Shown: positions 1 through 9,370, numbered from the stretch's first letter. The stretch is 64,000 nucleotides of DNA from Erythrobacter sp. KY5 (GCF_003264115.1 NZ_CP021912.1:2277001-2341000), one strand, 5' to 3'. Translations and numbers: made by a program. Notes: generated from the letters alone by a model not told the origin.

Positions 1-226
1 GGCAGGTCAATTCACCTTTCGATGCCCAGCTCGCGATGCGCGCGCCGGGCTCGGCAACCTCCTGAGCTATCCAACCCGCAAGCAATTCGACACGCTGTCT
101 TAACTCATCGTGGTTAAGCACAGCATCGCGAAGCACCAATGCCGGCGCATCGTCTTTACCCATCGCCGCCGCCCTTTGGGTGAGATGATCGATCGGAAAA
201 GGTGTTGAATCGAGGGTTTCGTGCAT
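1..226 (-). CDS. AMP-forming acyl-CoA ligase, exosortase A-associated (N-terminus only)
   Basis: Only the first 75 codons lie in the window; the gene runs off the left edge. The visible protein starts MHETLDSTPF and continues with HLTQRAAAMGKDDAPALVLR and DELRQRVELLAGWIA, the usual opening of adenylate-forming (ANL) ligases, where an AxRxPDxPAL segment is followed by a YxEL helix. The ATG at 226 was chosen over a second ATG at 163 because the HLTQRAAA segment upstream belongs to the family pattern. It is divergent from the GNAT gene by only 25 bp. Together with the acyl carrier protein and the two hydrolases to the right, this fits the ligase of XrtA/PEP-CTERM loci (TIGR03098 type). The family assignment is inference from a short fragment plus context. 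Confidence 0.72.
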   Translation of the reverse strand, partial: MHETLDSTPFPIDHLTQRAAAMGKDDAPALVLRDAVLNHDELRQRVELLAGWIAQEVAEPGARIASWASKGELTC

Positions 227-251
227 CGGTGTCCAAAGGGAATGAGTACGA

Positions 252-1274
252 GTGATCGAAGCGCGGTATCACGACAGGGTTAACGTCTTGCAAGACCTCT
301 TTGAAAAAGGAGTTCCTGCAACGACGGCCCCGTTCGATCGCGCCGAATGGTACGGTTTGCTTGCCGAGACCGGTCTTACCCCGCTCATCGCCATCGCGAC
401 AGACGCGGACAAGGCAGCCGCTCTTGCACTGATGGAGCGAAATGGACGAATTACCCCCCTTCGCAACTGGTACAGTTTCACCTGGCGTCAGCTGGCAACT
501 GAAGGGCCTGAGGGCGACCGACTGCTCACTGAGATTGCGCGCCAGCTCAAACAGCGCGCGCACCGCGTAACTCTCGAACCTGTGCCTGACGAGGATGGCT
601 CCGCAACACGGCTGGCAAAGGCATTTTCGACCGCTGGCTGGCGTGTTGAAGTCACGCATCAAGACACAAACCATGTGCTTCACGTGGGAGGCCAATCTTT
701 CGAACAATACTGGCAAGGCCGTCCTGGCAAGCTGCGAACAACACTAAAGCGCAAGGCCAAGAAGGTCGAAACTCGGGTCCTGAGTCATTTTGACGAAGAG
801 CTTTGGGCGCAATATGAAGCCATTTACGCGTCAAGCTGGAAGCCTGAGGAAGACGAACCCTCGATGCTTCGTCAGTTCGCTCGCGAAGAAGGCGCATCTG
901 GTCGGTTGCGTTTTGGTATCGCCCATCACGACGGAAAAGCAGTCGCGGCGCAATGTTGGACCGTCGAAAACGGCACGGCGTACATTCACAAGCTCGCGCA
1001 CCTCGAAAGCGTCCGCAACCTCTCTGCGGGCACGACACTCACCGCTGCCTTATTCCGGCAGGTGATCGATATCGATGGAGTAAAACTTGTCGATTTCGGC
1101 ACCGGTGACCAGGCCTACAAAGCCGACTGGATGAATGCAGCAAGACCCCGCTACCGGATCGATTGCCTCGATCTTGGCAGTCCGCGCGCCTGGGTCGATC
1201 TTGCTCGCCAGACCGCATGGCGCCTAACTGAGCCCGACGTCCCCGCGCTTGCGCCTTACCCCCCGCGCGGTTAA
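252..1274 (+). CDS. GNAT/FemAB-like (BioF2-like) acyltransferase of the XrtA locus
   Basis: A 340-aa soluble protein. The start is GTG at 252; an in-frame TGA at 243 excludes extension, and AAAGGGA at 235-241 is a plausible ribosome site. The C-terminal half (about residues 155-300) has the features of the BioF2-like/CelD-type acetyltransferase fold: a basic helix after QYWQGRPGKLRTTLKRKAKK, a core strand around AAQCWTVENGTAYIHKLAH, and DFGTGDQAYKADW near the end. Proteins of this type sit in exosortase A loci next to the ligase and carrier protein and are thought to transfer an acyl group during exopolysaccharide or cell-surface assembly. Substrate unknown. The gene starts the rightward run that continues with the ACP and hydrolases. 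Confidence 0.75.
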   Translation: MIEARYHDRVNVLQDLFEKGVPATTAPFDRAEWYGLLAETGLTPLIAIATDADKAAALALMERNGRITPLRNWYSFTWRQLATEGPEGDRLLTEIARQLKQRAHRVTLEPVPDEDGSATRLAKAFSTAGWRVEVTHQDTNHVLHVGGQSFEQYWQGRPGKLRTTLKRKAKKVETRVLSHFDEELWAQYEAIYASSWKPEEDEPSMLRQFAREEGASGRLRFGIAHHDGKAVAAQCWTVENGTAYIHKLAHLESVRNLSAGTTLTAALFRQVIDIDGVKLVDFGTGDQAYKADWMNAARPRYRIDCLDLGSPRAWVDLARQTAWRLTEPDVPALAPYPPRG

Positions 1275-1340
1275 GGGCGCGGGCCAAGAGTTATATAAAC
1301 CGCCCGATAGCCAGCGGCGCCCCAGTAGGATCGATCAGAA

Positions 1341-1664
1341 ATGAGCACTTCTTCTGCGACCGGAAAAACTCCTGAGAAGACCGCACCGGGCCTTGCGATG
1401 AGCCGGGCAGCGCTCGACAAAGAGCTTAAGTCGATCATCTCCGACGTTCTGGGGATCGATGAAGAAACCGCAGATGCGCTCGACGACGAAAGCGGTTTGT
1501 TTGGTCATCTTCCCGAACTTGATTCCATGGCCGTTGCCGGGCTGCTGACCGAAATGGAAGATCGTCTCGATATCGTCATCGAAGATGATGACGTCGATGG
1601 CGAGATGCTGGAAACCTATGGCGGGCTTCTGGCGTTTGCCGAAGGTAAGCTGGCCGAGCGCTAA
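1341..1664 (+). CDS. Acyl carrier protein, exosortase A-associated
   Basis: A 107-aa acidic protein with the carrier-protein fold. The LPELDSMAVAGLLTEMEDRL segment contains the phosphopantetheine attachment serine (S62) in the conserved DS(M/L) motif at the start of helix 2. The N-terminal 19 residues are extra compared with a normal ACP, so translation might instead begin at Met20 (AMSRAALDKEL). It lies 66 bp after the GNAT gene and 24 bp before hydrolase 2. In XrtA loci this carrier works with the AMP ligase (which would load it) and two hydrolases; the acyl group carried is not known. Confidence in the family is high, in the pathway role moderate. Confidence 0.85.
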   Translation: MSTSSATGKTPEKTAPGLAMSRAALDKELKSIISDVLGIDEETADALDDESGLFGHLPELDSMAVAGLLTEMEDRLDIVIEDDDVDGEMLETYGGLLAFAEGKLAER

Positions 1665-1688
1665 CGCGCGCGCCAAGCGACACACCGC

Positions 1689-2372
1689 ATGATCTCAACC
1701 TGGACAGCCTCTCTACCCGGCGGCAAAACCTCCGAGGAGATGCTGGTCAGTCTGGATCAGGGGCGCGCGAGACGGGTGCTTATCGTGCCTGCATGGTTTG
1801 ACGAGGCCAACAAGCTGCGGCGGTTCACAATAGAGACGATGCGAGCGCTGGATGAGGACGGCGTTGACTCTTTTTTGCCCGATCTACCCGGCACAAATGA
1901 GAGCCTCGTTCCTTTGGAAAATCAGTCGATCGCGAGTTGGCAATCGGCTGCAAGGGACGTTTCGGAGCAAGTGGGAGCCACTCATGTTCTGGCGATCCGC
2001 GCCGGAGCGCTTATTGCGCCGCATGACCTTCCCGGGTGGCTCTATGCTCCTCAAACCGGTCCAAAGCAGCTTCGTGCCATGCTGCGCGCCCGCACGATCG
2101 CATCACGCGAAAGCGGGATAGATGAGTCTGGCGAGGGACTTCTGGAAATTGGTCGTCGCGAAGGTCTTACGCTTGCCGGTTGGCGAATTGGTCATGAGAT
2201 GCTGCGCGAGATGGAGACGGCAGAGCCGGCACCAAACAACGCCCACACTACGATTGCGCAGAAAGAACTGGGCGGGCCAGGATTGTGGCTCAGGGCAGAG
2301 CCGGACGAGGACGCCGCACAATCAGCAGCGCTTGCTGCGATCGTGGCTGACGACCAGTGTGGCGCCAAGTGA
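1689..2372 (+). CDS. Exosortase A system-associated hydrolase 2 (alpha/beta-hydrolase fold)
   Basis: A 227-aa protein matching the shape of the hydr2_PEP group (TIGR03101): RRVLIVPAWFDEANKLRR near the N-terminus (oxyanion-hole strand), SFLPDLPGTNES, and a strand-turn at THVLAIRAGALIAP where the nucleophile elbow should be. At the elbow position the sequence is A-I-R-A-G instead of G-x-S-x-G, so the canonical nucleophilic serine appears replaced by Arg104; enzymatic activity is therefore uncertain. Its stop codon overlaps the GTG start of hydrolase 1 (GTGA), and the two proteins are always found as a pair in type-1 exosortase loci. Role in the exopolysaccharide/PEP-CTERM system is inferred from context. 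Confidence 0.82.
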   Translation: MISTWTASLPGGKTSEEMLVSLDQGRARRVLIVPAWFDEANKLRRFTIETMRALDEDGVDSFLPDLPGTNESLVPLENQSIASWQSAARDVSEQVGATHVLAIRAGALIAPHDLPGWLYAPQTGPKQLRAMLRARTIASRESGIDESGEGLLEIGRREGLTLAGWRIGHEMLREMETAEPAPNNAHTTIAQKELGGPGLWLRAEPDEDAAQSAALAAIVADDQCGAK

Positions 2373-3160
2373 GCCGGCTGCACTTTCAATTCGGCTGCGG
2401 AAGCCTGAAGCTTGCGGGGTCTCTGGACACTGCCCCGGGCAGCACTGGCTTGTTACTGGTCAGCGGCGGCAACGAAATCCGTTCGGGCGCTTTTTCGGGG
2501 CAGTCACACCTTGCCGCGGCAATAGCGTCGAAAGGTTTTCCGGTTTTCCGGTTCGACCGGCGCGGGATCGGGGGCAGCGAAGGCGAAAATCGCGGGTTTC
2601 GATCATCTGCCAAGGATATTCGCGCCGCGCTTGAGGCATTTCGCGGCATGGTCCCGCAAATGGACCGCGTGTTTGCCTTTGGAAACTGCGACGCCGCCTC
2701 TGCTCTGATGCTGACCGGGGGTGAGAGGCTTGAAGGCCTTATCCTTTCCAATCCGTGGACTATCGAGAGCAACGAAGAAGAAGGCGACGCCGCTTCCAAT
2801 CACACGCCCGATGCGATCCGCGCTAGGTATGCCGAGAAGCTGAGGAACCCGCGCGAAATTGCACGCCTTTTGCGTGGCGGAGTGGACCTGAGAAAGCTGG
2901 GCAGAGGCGTGCTTTCCTCGTTGCGCCCGGCGCCTGCGCCATCAACGCTCGCACAGGAGATGAAGACCGGCCTCGACGATTTCGAAGGACATGTCGCGAT
3001 CCTTCTCGCGACAGCAGACCGGACTGCGCAATTGTTCGAGGCGGCGTGGGAAAGCTCCGATCCCCGCATCGCTCGATGCGAAGGGGCGGGACACTCCTAT
3101 GTCGACGACGAGCATCGCGAATGGCTTGAGGCGCAAATTCTCATAGCATTGCGCAGTTAG
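2369..3160 (+). CDS. Exosortase A system-associated hydrolase 1 (alpha/beta-hydrolase fold)
   Basis: A 263-aa protein of the hydr1_PEP group (TIGR03100). The start is taken as GTG 2369 because it forms a GTGA overlap with the preceding stop; an in-frame GTG at 2357 is the alternative. Visible family features are LLLVSGGNEIRSGAFSGQS, FRFDRRGIGGSEGENRGF, and FGNCDAASALML, where a Cys (about C107) occupies the nucleophile-elbow position normally held by Ser; the C-terminal EGAGHSYVDDEHREWL carries the likely catalytic His. The 3' end overlaps the convergent RNA methyltransferase by 4 bp, which ends the XrtA accessory run. Confidence 0.85.
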   Translation: MSRLHFQFGCGSLKLAGSLDTAPGSTGLLLVSGGNEIRSGAFSGQSHLAAAIASKGFPVFRFDRRGIGGSEGENRGFRSSAKDIRAALEAFRGMVPQMDRVFAFGNCDAASALMLTGGERLEGLILSNPWTIESNEEEGDAASNHTPDAIRARYAEKLRNPREIARLLRGGVDLRKLGRGVLSSLRPAPAPSTLAQEMKTGLDDFEGHVAILLATADRTAQLFEAAWESSDPRIARCEGAGHSYVDDEHREWLEAQILIALRS

Positions 3161-4362
3161 CGGCTGAAAACGCTCACCAATTCCACGTGGGTCGACCATC
3201 GGAACTGCCCAACCGGTCGCAGCGTTTCAAGGTTGTAGCCTGCGTCGCACAACACGGCTGCATCGCGGGCCCAGCTCGACGGATTACAGCTTACATAAAC
3301 GGCACGCGGGCAGTCACTTTGGGCAAGCTGAGCGACCTGCGCCCTCGCCCCTGCCCGCGGCGGGTCAAGCAACACGCCTTCAAACCTGCTCAGTTCTGCC
3401 GCCTGTAGCGGGTTCCGGAACAGATCGCGGTGCATCGTCAGAACGCGTCCACCAGTCCTCACCGCAGAAGCCTTGCATGCCAGATGAGCCGCCTGATCCG
3501 CTTCAACCGCCAACACCTTGCGTCCAGCAGGTCCGCTCCTTGCCAGGGCAAACGCGAAAGTCCCGAGGCCAGCGAACAGGTCCGCCACGATCCGCGCATC
3601 GTCCAACGCCTGCCCGGCGTCGACAACCATCAGATCTTCGGCGTCCTGTGTCGCCTGAAGAAATGCTCCTGCAGGCATGGCGACGGGAACGCCGGAAAGC
3701 GAAATTGTCGCTGGTTCCGGCTCCCACACCGTCTCGGCTCCATAGCCCTGATCGATCGTAAGCCGCGCAAGTTGATGTCCGCGCGCAAAATCCAGCGCCG
3801 CTTCGGTCGCTGCAAGCCCATCAAGCGGAAAATGCGACAGACCCACATCGACGCCCTGATCGCAAAGTGTCAGAGCGATATCGACGTTACGCTTGGGTCC
3901 ATGCTTCGCGACAAACTCACGCATCGCCGGGATCAGGGTCGCCAGCTCGGGCCTGAGCACCGGGCACTCCGAAAGATCGACAAGCCGATGCGAACCCGCC
4001 TCGCGAAAGCCCACGATTGCGCCGTTGGCAACCCTGAGGGCATGGAGCGACGCTCGCCTACGGGAACCTTCGGGAGAGAGGTGTTCAGGCAGCAAATCGC
4101 CGATGTCCACACCCTGCCCTCGCGCTGCGTTGACCACCCGGTCACGCACGAATGCTCGCAGGATTTCCTCGTCCGCGTGCTGAAGCTGGCAACCCCCGCA
4201 GACGGTGAAGTGCCGGCACGCCGGATCGACATGGTGGGCACCGCGTTCGATGATGCCATCCGAGGCGACCACATCGCCCGGAACTGCGAGCGATACATGC
4301 TGGCCATCGGCAGTCACACCATCACCCTCCGCAGCAAGGCGAACAATCTCGCTCACAGGCAT
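3157..4362 (-). CDS. Class I SAM-dependent 23S rRNA m5U methyltransferase, RlmD-like
   Basis: A 401-aa protein if started at MPVSEIVRLA (ATG 4362), which overlaps the end of nnr by 10 bp; an open frame extends further upstream but lies inside nnr. Cysteines at C49, C55, C58 (PACRHFTVCGGCQLQHA) and C133 (SECPVL) form the C-x5-C-x2-C...C [4Fe-4S] signature of RlmD/RumA. The methyltransferase half has VADLFAGLGTFAFALA for SAM binding, the GVLLDPPRAG motif IV and the catalytic cysteine in YVSCNPSSWARD. No clear N-terminal TRAM domain is seen beyond a short beta-rich segment. It is last in a tightly overlapping minus-strand operon after ilvD and nnr. RlmD versus RlmC/TrmA specificity cannot be read from sequence alone. 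Confidence 0.88.
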   Translation of the reverse strand: MPVSEIVRLAAEGDGVTADGQHVSLAVPGDVVASDGIIERGAHHVDPACRHFTVCGGCQLQHADEEILRAFVRDRVVNAARGQGVDIGDLLPEHLSPEGSRRRASLHALRVANGAIVGFREAGSHRLVDLSECPVLRPELATLIPAMREFVAKHGPKRNVDIALTLCDQGVDVGLSHFPLDGLAATEAALDFARGHQLARLTIDQGYGAETVWEPEPATISLSGVPVAMPAGAFLQATQDAEDLMVVDAGQALDDARIVADLFAGLGTFAFALARSGPAGRKVLAVEADQAAHLACKASAVRTGGRVLTMHRDLFRNPLQAAELSRFEGVLLDPPRAGARAQVAQLAQSDCPRAVYVSCNPSSWARDAAVLCDAGYNLETLRPVGQFRWSTHVELVSVFSR

Positions 4363-5744
4363 TCCGCCAATGCACCAGATACTGCGTGGGCAAGCTCCAT
4401 CGCTGTAAATGCAGCGCCGCATCGTTGAGCAGCGCGGCTGTGCAGCCAAGCCGCCTCACAAGCTGCATCGAAGGGCTCAGCTCCAGAAGCGAGGCGACTG
4501 ACCGCAATCCCCGCCAGCACGTCGCCGGTTCCAGCAATCGAAAGCCACGACGGTGCCGGTGGTACCAGACACACACGGCCATCTGGCGCAGCGATAGCAC
4601 TATCGGGTCCCTTTGCGAGGACGACCATTCCGCTTCCCCTTGCCAGAGCCAAGGCCCGATCGCGGCGACTTTCCGCAACCACACTGAAAGCCCTGCATAG
4701 CTTTTCGAGTTCGCCATCATGAGGCGTGGCGAGAGCAACCGGGTCATCGGGCAGCATGTCCGGACGGAGCAACATCAAGGCGTCAGCATCGAGAACCGTA
4801 GGTTTCTTCATCGAAAGCGCATACGAAAGGCGCTCCTCCGCCCCATCATCGCGCCCCAAACCCGGCCCGATCAGGATTCCATCGAGCCGCCTATCACCAA
4901 GCGCCTCGGCCAATGGAGAAGTGTCGATCACAAGACCCGGATCGGTACGACCGGTAGCCTGATCGGCGAAAAGCTTCACATACCCAGCGCCGCTGCGCAT
5001 CGCTGCCTCTGACGCGAGGACTGCAGCGCCGGGCATCGAGCCTCCCACGACAGCAGCAAAGCCCCTGCGGTATTTGTGAGCGTCAAGCGAAGGCGGTGCC
5101 AGTCGCGGTTTCGAAACAGCATGCGCGGCCCCCTCAACGTCTTCGACGCCAATGGGAACGAGGCGCTTGGTTCCCATCTTGGCGCGGCCAGGAAGCAACC
5201 AGTGTGCGAACTTCCAAGCGCCGAGCGCGAGGGTGACGTCAAACTCGGGGAGCTTGTCGTTAAGGAGCGCGCCTGTGTCGCTCGCAATCCCAGATGGCAC
5301 ATCGATCGCAATCCTCGTGGCGTGTCGATCCGCCAGATCGCGAAGGAGAAGAGCGTGTTCGCCCGAAAGCGGGCGCGAGAGGCCCGACCCGAACAGGCAA
5401 TCGACAAGGATATCGGCGCCCTGACGATTTCCGGAGGTAAGAACGGCGCCACCCCAAAGGTTGCGAGCCTCCTGCGCTGCGTCAGTCTTGGGTTCCAGAG
5501 GCGCGATCACGGTTACTTCGTTGCCGAACTCGCGAAGTCGGTGGGCGATGACATAGCCATCACCGCCATTATTGCCGGGTCCGCAAAGGACGGTAACGCT
5601 GCGTCCGCCTGCCAAGCGCCGTATCCATTCCGCAGCGCCTCCAGCGGCAAGCTGCATAAGCTCGAAAACGCTTGTGCCCCTATCGAAAATACGTTGCTCA
5701 GCAGCCTGCATCTGAGATGCGGTAAGGATCTGAGAGCTATTCAT
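4353..5744 (-). CDS. nnr: Bifunctional NAD(P)H-hydrate epimerase / ADP-dependent NAD(P)H-hydrate dehydratase
   Basis: 463 aa, the normal size of the fused repair enzyme. The N-terminal YjeF domain (about 1-210) has LCGPGNNGGDGYVIAHRL, the Rossmann-like epimerase signature, and IAIDVPSGIASDTG. The C-terminal ribokinase-like domain (about 220-463) has GILIGPGLGRDDGA, TVLDADAL and the catalytic SIAGTGDVLAGI. The enzyme repairs hydrated NADH and NADPH in the cytoplasm. Its start overlaps the upstream lipoprotein gene by 8 bp and its end overlaps the methyltransferase start by 10 bp, so the three genes are probably translated in a coupled way. Confidence 0.95.
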   Translation of the reverse strand: MNSSQILTASQMQAAEQRIFDRGTSVFELMQLAAGGAAEWIRRLAGGRSVTVLCGPGNNGGDGYVIAHRLREFGNEVTVIAPLEPKTDAAQEARNLWGGAVLTSGNRQGADILVDCLFGSGLSRPLSGEHALLLRDLADRHATRIAIDVPSGIASDTGALLNDKLPEFDVTLALGAWKFAHWLLPGRAKMGTKRLVPIGVEDVEGAAHAVSKPRLAPPSLDAHKYRRGFAAVVGGSMPGAAVLASEAAMRSGAGYVKLFADQATGRTDPGLVIDTSPLAEALGDRRLDGILIGPGLGRDDGAEERLSYALSMKKPTVLDADALMLLRPDMLPDDPVALATPHDGELEKLCRAFSVVAESRRDRALALARGSGMVVLAKGPDSAIAAPDGRVCLVPPAPSWLSIAGTGDVLAGIAVSRLASGAEPFDAACEAAWLHSRAAQRCGAAFTAMELAHAVSGALAECL

Positions 5745-6090
5745 ACTGAGGAGCCGTGATCAGGGCCGGGTCGACCCGGTAGACATCGTCCTCGACTGCG
5801 AACTCCAACGGACTATCATCGCTTATGACCGCAACCGGCGCAGCGCCATCGATGGATATCACCGAGACGCCTTGATCATTCTGTTGGACTTCGAAGCGTC
5901 TGAAACCGCCGTTCGGCCCGTGAATGACAAACTGCCGCGGTCCCAGTTTTTCAAGCACACACTCTTTGGAATAGTCGGCCCCTGTTCCTATCGCGCAATC
6001 CACCATATCGACTTCGGGCATCGGGCTGCCAGTGCCGCAGGCAGCAAGAGCAACGGTGCTCGAGGCGACGCTAGATATCCGCGAAAACAT
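5737..6090 (-). CDS. Small putative lipoprotein of unknown function
   Basis: A 117-aa protein when started at [20 protein letters not shown] (ATG 6090), which gives a basic N-terminus, a short hydrophobic stretch and a lipobox-like VALAAC with the lipidated Cys at about position 18. The mature part contains a C-x-C pair ([21 protein letters not shown]) and then a beta-rich C-terminus ([23 protein letters not shown]). It overlaps the 3' end of ilvD by 20 bp and the start of nnr by 8 bp. I do not recognise the family; small lipoproteins of this sort follow ilvD in related genomes as far as I recall, but no function is claimed. Confidence 0.75.
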   Translation of the reverse strand: MFSRISSVASSTVALAACGTGSPMPEVDMVDCAIGTGADYSKECVLEKLGPRQFVIHGPNGGFRRFEVQQNDQGVSVISIDGAAPVAVISDDSPLEFAVEDDVYRVDPALITAPQYE

Positions 6091-7786
6091 GTGTTTCAGA
6101 CTTGGCCCCCGGATGAGTGAGCGCACCATTTCGCGCAGGCCCGACATTTTGAGCATAACGCCAAAGAGCGCCCGACTGGTAATCGTTGGTGCGCGGCTCC
6201 CATTTTTGACGGCGTTGTTCTAGCACGCTTTCATCGACCTCAAGGTCGATTGTGCCCCGCTCAGCATCGATACTGATCGTATCGCCATCCTCGATCAGTG
6301 CGATTGGTCCGCATTCGGCCGCCTCTGGCCCGACATGCCCGATGCAAAAGCCACGCGTGGCCCCCGAGAACCGTCCGTCTGTGATGAGGGCAACTTTCTC
6401 TCCCATACCCTGTCCGTAAAGCGCAGCGGTTGTAGCAAGCATCTCGCGCATGCCGGGGCCGCCCTTGGGCCCTTCGTACCGGATCACGATGACGCTGCCC
6501 TCTGTGATATCGCGGTTCTCAACCGCAGCAAAAGCATCTTCTTCACATTCAAAGACACGCGCCGGACCTGAGAATTGCAGTCGCGCCATCCCGGCGACTT
6601 TCACAATCGCTCCATCGGGCGCGAGCGAGCCTTTGAGTCCGACGACTCCGCCGGTCGGGGTGATCGGACTTTTCACATCGTAGAACACCTTCTGATCGGG
6701 ATTCCAGGTGATCTCCTCGATATTCTCACCCAGCGTCTTGCCGGTGACCGTCATCGGCTCAGGGTCGAGAAAACCGCCATCCAGAAGCGTTTTCATGCCC
6801 ATGTAGACGCCGCCTGCCTCGTGCATATCCTTGGCCACGTACTTCCCGCCGGGCTTGAGGTCGGCGATGTATGGGGTGGATTTGAATATCTCTGCCACGT
6901 CGAAGAGATCGAAATCTATCCCGCACTCGCTTGCCATAGCGGGAAGGTGAAGCGCGGCATTGGTGGAACCGCCGGTTGCCGCGACGACGCGTGCAGCGTT
7001 TTCAAAGGCGGCCCGTGTGCAGATATCCCGAGGACGCAGATTGCGTTCCAGAAGGACCATCACCTGCTCTCCAGCGGCACGCGCGATTTCTTCGCGCGAA
7101 GTGTAAGGTGCAGGCGCCATATTGCTGTTTGGCAAAGACAATCCGATTGCCTCGCCAACACAGGCCATAGTGTTAGCTGTAAACTGACCACCACATGCGC
7201 CGTGTCCGGGGCAAGCTACCTTTTCCAGCGCGATCAATTCCTGAAGCGGGCAATTGCCAGCGGCATGCTGGCCTACGGCCTCGAACACGTCGACTACGGT
7301 TACGTCCTTACCGTTATGGGTGCCGGGGAGGATCGAACCGCCGTAAACGAAGATGCTTGGCACGTTCAGCCTCAGCATCGCCATCATCATTCCCGGCAGG
7401 CTCTTGTCGCAACCGGCAAAGCCGACCAGAGCGTCATAGCAGTGACCGCGCACCGACAGTTCGACCGAATCCGCGATCACCTCTCGGCTTACCAGAGAGC
7501 TTTTCATGCCCTGGTGACCCATCGCGATCCCATCGGTCACGGTGATCGTGTTGAAACGGCGCGGCGTGCCTCCGCCGGCGATGACACCTTCGCGGCAGAT
7601 GTTAGCCTGCGGATCAAGAGTGGTGTTGCACGGTGCGGAATCGTTGCCCGCACTTGCGACAGCGACGAAGGGCCGCGCGATTTCTTCCTCGCTCATACCC
7701 ATCGCGTAGTAATAGGACCGGTGCGGTGCCCGCTCCGGACCGACCGAAACGTGCCGGCTTGGCAATCTGGATTTGTCGAAAGGCAT
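6071..7786 (-). CDS. ilvD: Dihydroxy-acid dehydratase
   Basis: 571 aa from [13 protein letters not shown] (ATG 7786); the open frame extends upstream but the family starts here. It catalyses the dehydration of 2,3-dihydroxy-isovalerate and -3-methylvalerate in valine, isoleucine and leucine synthesis. Iron-sulphur ligands are visible in [35 protein letters not shown] and [16 protein letters not shown], and the C-terminal domain has [19 protein letters not shown] with the conserved Ser and the Mg2+ site. It begins 40 bp after the N-formylglutamate amidohydrolase gene on the same strand and overlaps the next gene, so the whole 11.0 to 3.2 kb stretch may be one transcription unit. Confidence 0.97.
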   Translation of the reverse strand: MPFDKSRLPSRHVSVGPERAPHRSYYYAMGMSEEEIARPFVAVASAGNDSAPCNTTLDPQANICREGVIAGGGTPRRFNTITVTDGIAMGHQGMKSSLVSREVIADSVELSVRGHCYDALVGFAGCDKSLPGMMMAMLRLNVPSIFVYGGSILPGTHNGKDVTVVDVFEAVGQHAAGNCPLQELIALEKVACPGHGACGGQFTANTMACVGEAIGLSLPNSNMAPAPYTSREEIARAAGEQVMVLLERNLRPRDICTRAAFENAARVVAATGGSTNAALHLPAMASECGIDFDLFDVAEIFKSTPYIADLKPGGKYVAKDMHEAGGVYMGMKTLLDGGFLDPEPMTVTGKTLGENIEEITWNPDQKVFYDVKSPITPTGGVVGLKGSLAPDGAIVKVAGMARLQFSGPARVFECEEDAFAAVENRDITEGSVIVIRYEGPKGGPGMREMLATTAALYGQGMGEKVALITDGRFSGATRGFCIGHVGPEAAECGPIALIEDGDTISIDAERGTIDLEVDESVLEQRRQKWEPRTNDYQSGALWRYAQNVGPARNGALTHPGAKSETHVFADI

Positions 7787-7826
7787 GGTGTTTCCCGTCG
7801 CTGATATACGATGAGAAGCAGTGCCG

Positions 7827-8549
7827 TTAGTCGAGCGCGAGCGCAACCCTTCCGCAAACATCAGCGATCATTGTGGCCCAGCGGGCCTGATCGGCGCGGT
7901 TCGAGATAAGGTCCTGCCGCACCTCAATCGCGCAATAGGGCCGCCCGTGCGCTTCCGCATGGCGATTCATCGTCGCGTTCAATTCCTTGCCCGAATACGG
8001 CTCATTATCGCCGACCGTGAGGCCGAGCTCGCCAAAAAGGCGGATGGCGTGGCGAGCCGCGCGATCGTCTTCGTTATAGAGAAGCCCCACTTCCCATGGG
8101 CGCTCCTCGTCACTTGTCTCGAGCTTTGGCGTGAAGCTGTGAAGCGATATGATAAGCTCCGGCTCAGCTTCGTCGAGCCACTTGGTAAGCGCATCGTGAT
8201 ACGGGCGATAGTAGCGCGTCAGACGCGCTTCCACATCCGCTCCGATATTGCCCGGGATCAGGTGCCCGTCGCTTGTGGTAGGGACCACCTTGGGGTGATC
8301 TTCCTCACGATGCAGGTCGATCACGAGGCGGCTGATCAATGCCATATGCGCCGGAATGCCGTGCCGTCTGGCCATGCGCGAGGCGACACCGGCGACACCG
8401 ATATCGACGCCGATATGCGTTTCCAGCAGATCATCAGGTATGCCAAGCGGCAAGTCGCCGGGTACGTAGCTGGATGCGTGGTCGCTCACACAGACCAACC
8501 CGCCGCGCTTCACTTCACCGATTTGCTCGAACACCTGCCCGTCGATCAT
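7827..8549 (-). CDS. N-formylglutamate amidohydrolase family protein
   Basis: 240 aa from ATG 8549, which forms an ATGA overlap with the ispE stop. The family pattern is clear: [14 protein letters not shown] (first metal His), [30 protein letters not shown], and [12 protein letters not shown] carrying further metal ligands, with [27 protein letters not shown] near the end. The enzyme class hydrolyses N-formyl-L-glutamate, classically in histidine degradation, but no hut genes are nearby and family members next to ispE are common in sphingomonads, so the physiological substrate is open. Cytoplasmic, no signal peptide. Confidence 0.88.
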   Translation of the reverse strand: MIDGQVFEQIGEVKRGGLVCVSDHASSYVPGDLPLGIPDDLLETHIGVDIGVAGVASRMARRHGIPAHMALISRLVIDLHREEDHPKVVPTTSDGHLIPGNIGADVEARLTRYYRPYHDALTKWLDEAEPELIISLHSFTPKLETSDEERPWEVGLLYNEDDRAARHAIRLFGELGLTVGDNEPYSGKELNATMNRHAEAHGRPYCAIEVRQDLISNRADQARWATMIADVCGRVALALD

Positions 8550-9370
8550 CTCAAATTCCCTGCAAGCAGCCACCAGTCAGCGTGCTCGTTCCTGAGCCGC
8601 TCAGCAGCGTCATCGCGCGCGGTCTCATTCTCGTACAACGCAAAGCAGGTGGCTCCCGATCCCGACATGCGGGAGAGCCACGCCTCGCCCCCTGCAAGAG
8701 CGTCTAGCACATCCCTGATAGCAGGGCACAATTCAATCGCGGGCGAGGTGAGATCGTTTCGACCTTCGAGCGCGATTTGCCTCGATGACCCCTGCGGCAA
8801 GGCGCCGCGGTCTTGCCCGTCCCAGGCGTTGAAAACCGGTCCTGTGGCCAGCTTTGTTCGCGGATTGACCAGCAGGACCGGCGTGTCCCTCAGATCCTGC
8901 TCAGCTGGTTGCAGCTGCGTCCCCGTACCGCGTCCGACCACGGTCTCGCTTCGAACGCAGCAGGGCACATCCGCGCCCAGTTTTGCCGCGCGTGCCTGCC
9001 AGTCATCGGGGAGACCGTGCACCTTCTCCACCATGCGAAACACCCCCCCGGCATCAGCAGAGCCACCGCCGAGGCCCGCTGCCACCGGTAGGTTCTTTTC
9101 AAGTGTGATGTCGAGGCCCTGAGCGCGTGGTAGCGCCGTCAACGCCTTTGCAACGAGGTTGTCGAGTGGATTATCTATGCCGGTTGCGAACTCGCCGACC
9201 GTCGCAACCCGGTCCTTGTCCGAAAGCCGGGCTGACAACACATCCCCAGCATCGACGAACGCAAACAGCGTCTCGAGCTCATGATAGCCATCCTCGCGCC
9301 GCCTGCGGACATGCAGCGCGAGGTTGATCTTGGCGTATGCGGTTTCGGTGATCGCCAATTGGCGCGTCAC
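8546..9370 (-). CDS. ispE: 4-diphosphocytidyl-2-C-methyl-D-erythritol kinase
   Basis: 274 aa from GTG 9370, giving MTRQLAITETAYAKINLALH; this start overlaps the ETF-QO stop as GTGA. A longer open frame upstream lies inside ETF-QO and is not used. GHMP-kinase motifs are complete: AYAKINLALHV with the substrate lysine, the ATP loop LPVAAGLGGGSADAGG, the LGADVPCCV motif, and SRMSGSGATCFALY near the C-terminus. It performs the ATP-dependent phosphorylation in the MEP pathway for isoprenoids, which in this group also feeds carotenoid and quinone synthesis. It lies between ETF-QO and the amidohydrolase with 4-bp overlaps on both sides. Confidence 0.96.
   Translation of the reverse strand: MTRQLAITETAYAKINLALHVRRRREDGYHELETLFAFVDAGDVLSARLSDKDRVATVGEFATGIDNPLDNLVAKALTALPRAQGLDITLEKNLPVAAGLGGGSADAGGVFRMVEKVHGLPDDWQARAAKLGADVPCCVRSETVVGRGTGTQLQPAEQDLRDTPVLLVNPRTKLATGPVFNAWDGQDRGALPQGSSRQIALEGRNDLTSPAIELCPAIRDVLDALAGGEAWLSRMSGSGATCFALYENETARDDAAERLRNEHADWWLLAGNLR

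Noticed and set aside
6575..9122. Long open frames on the plus strand opposite ilvD, the amidohydrolase and ispE
   Set aside because: They span conserved genes of the other strand and show arginine- and histidine-rich nonsense composition.
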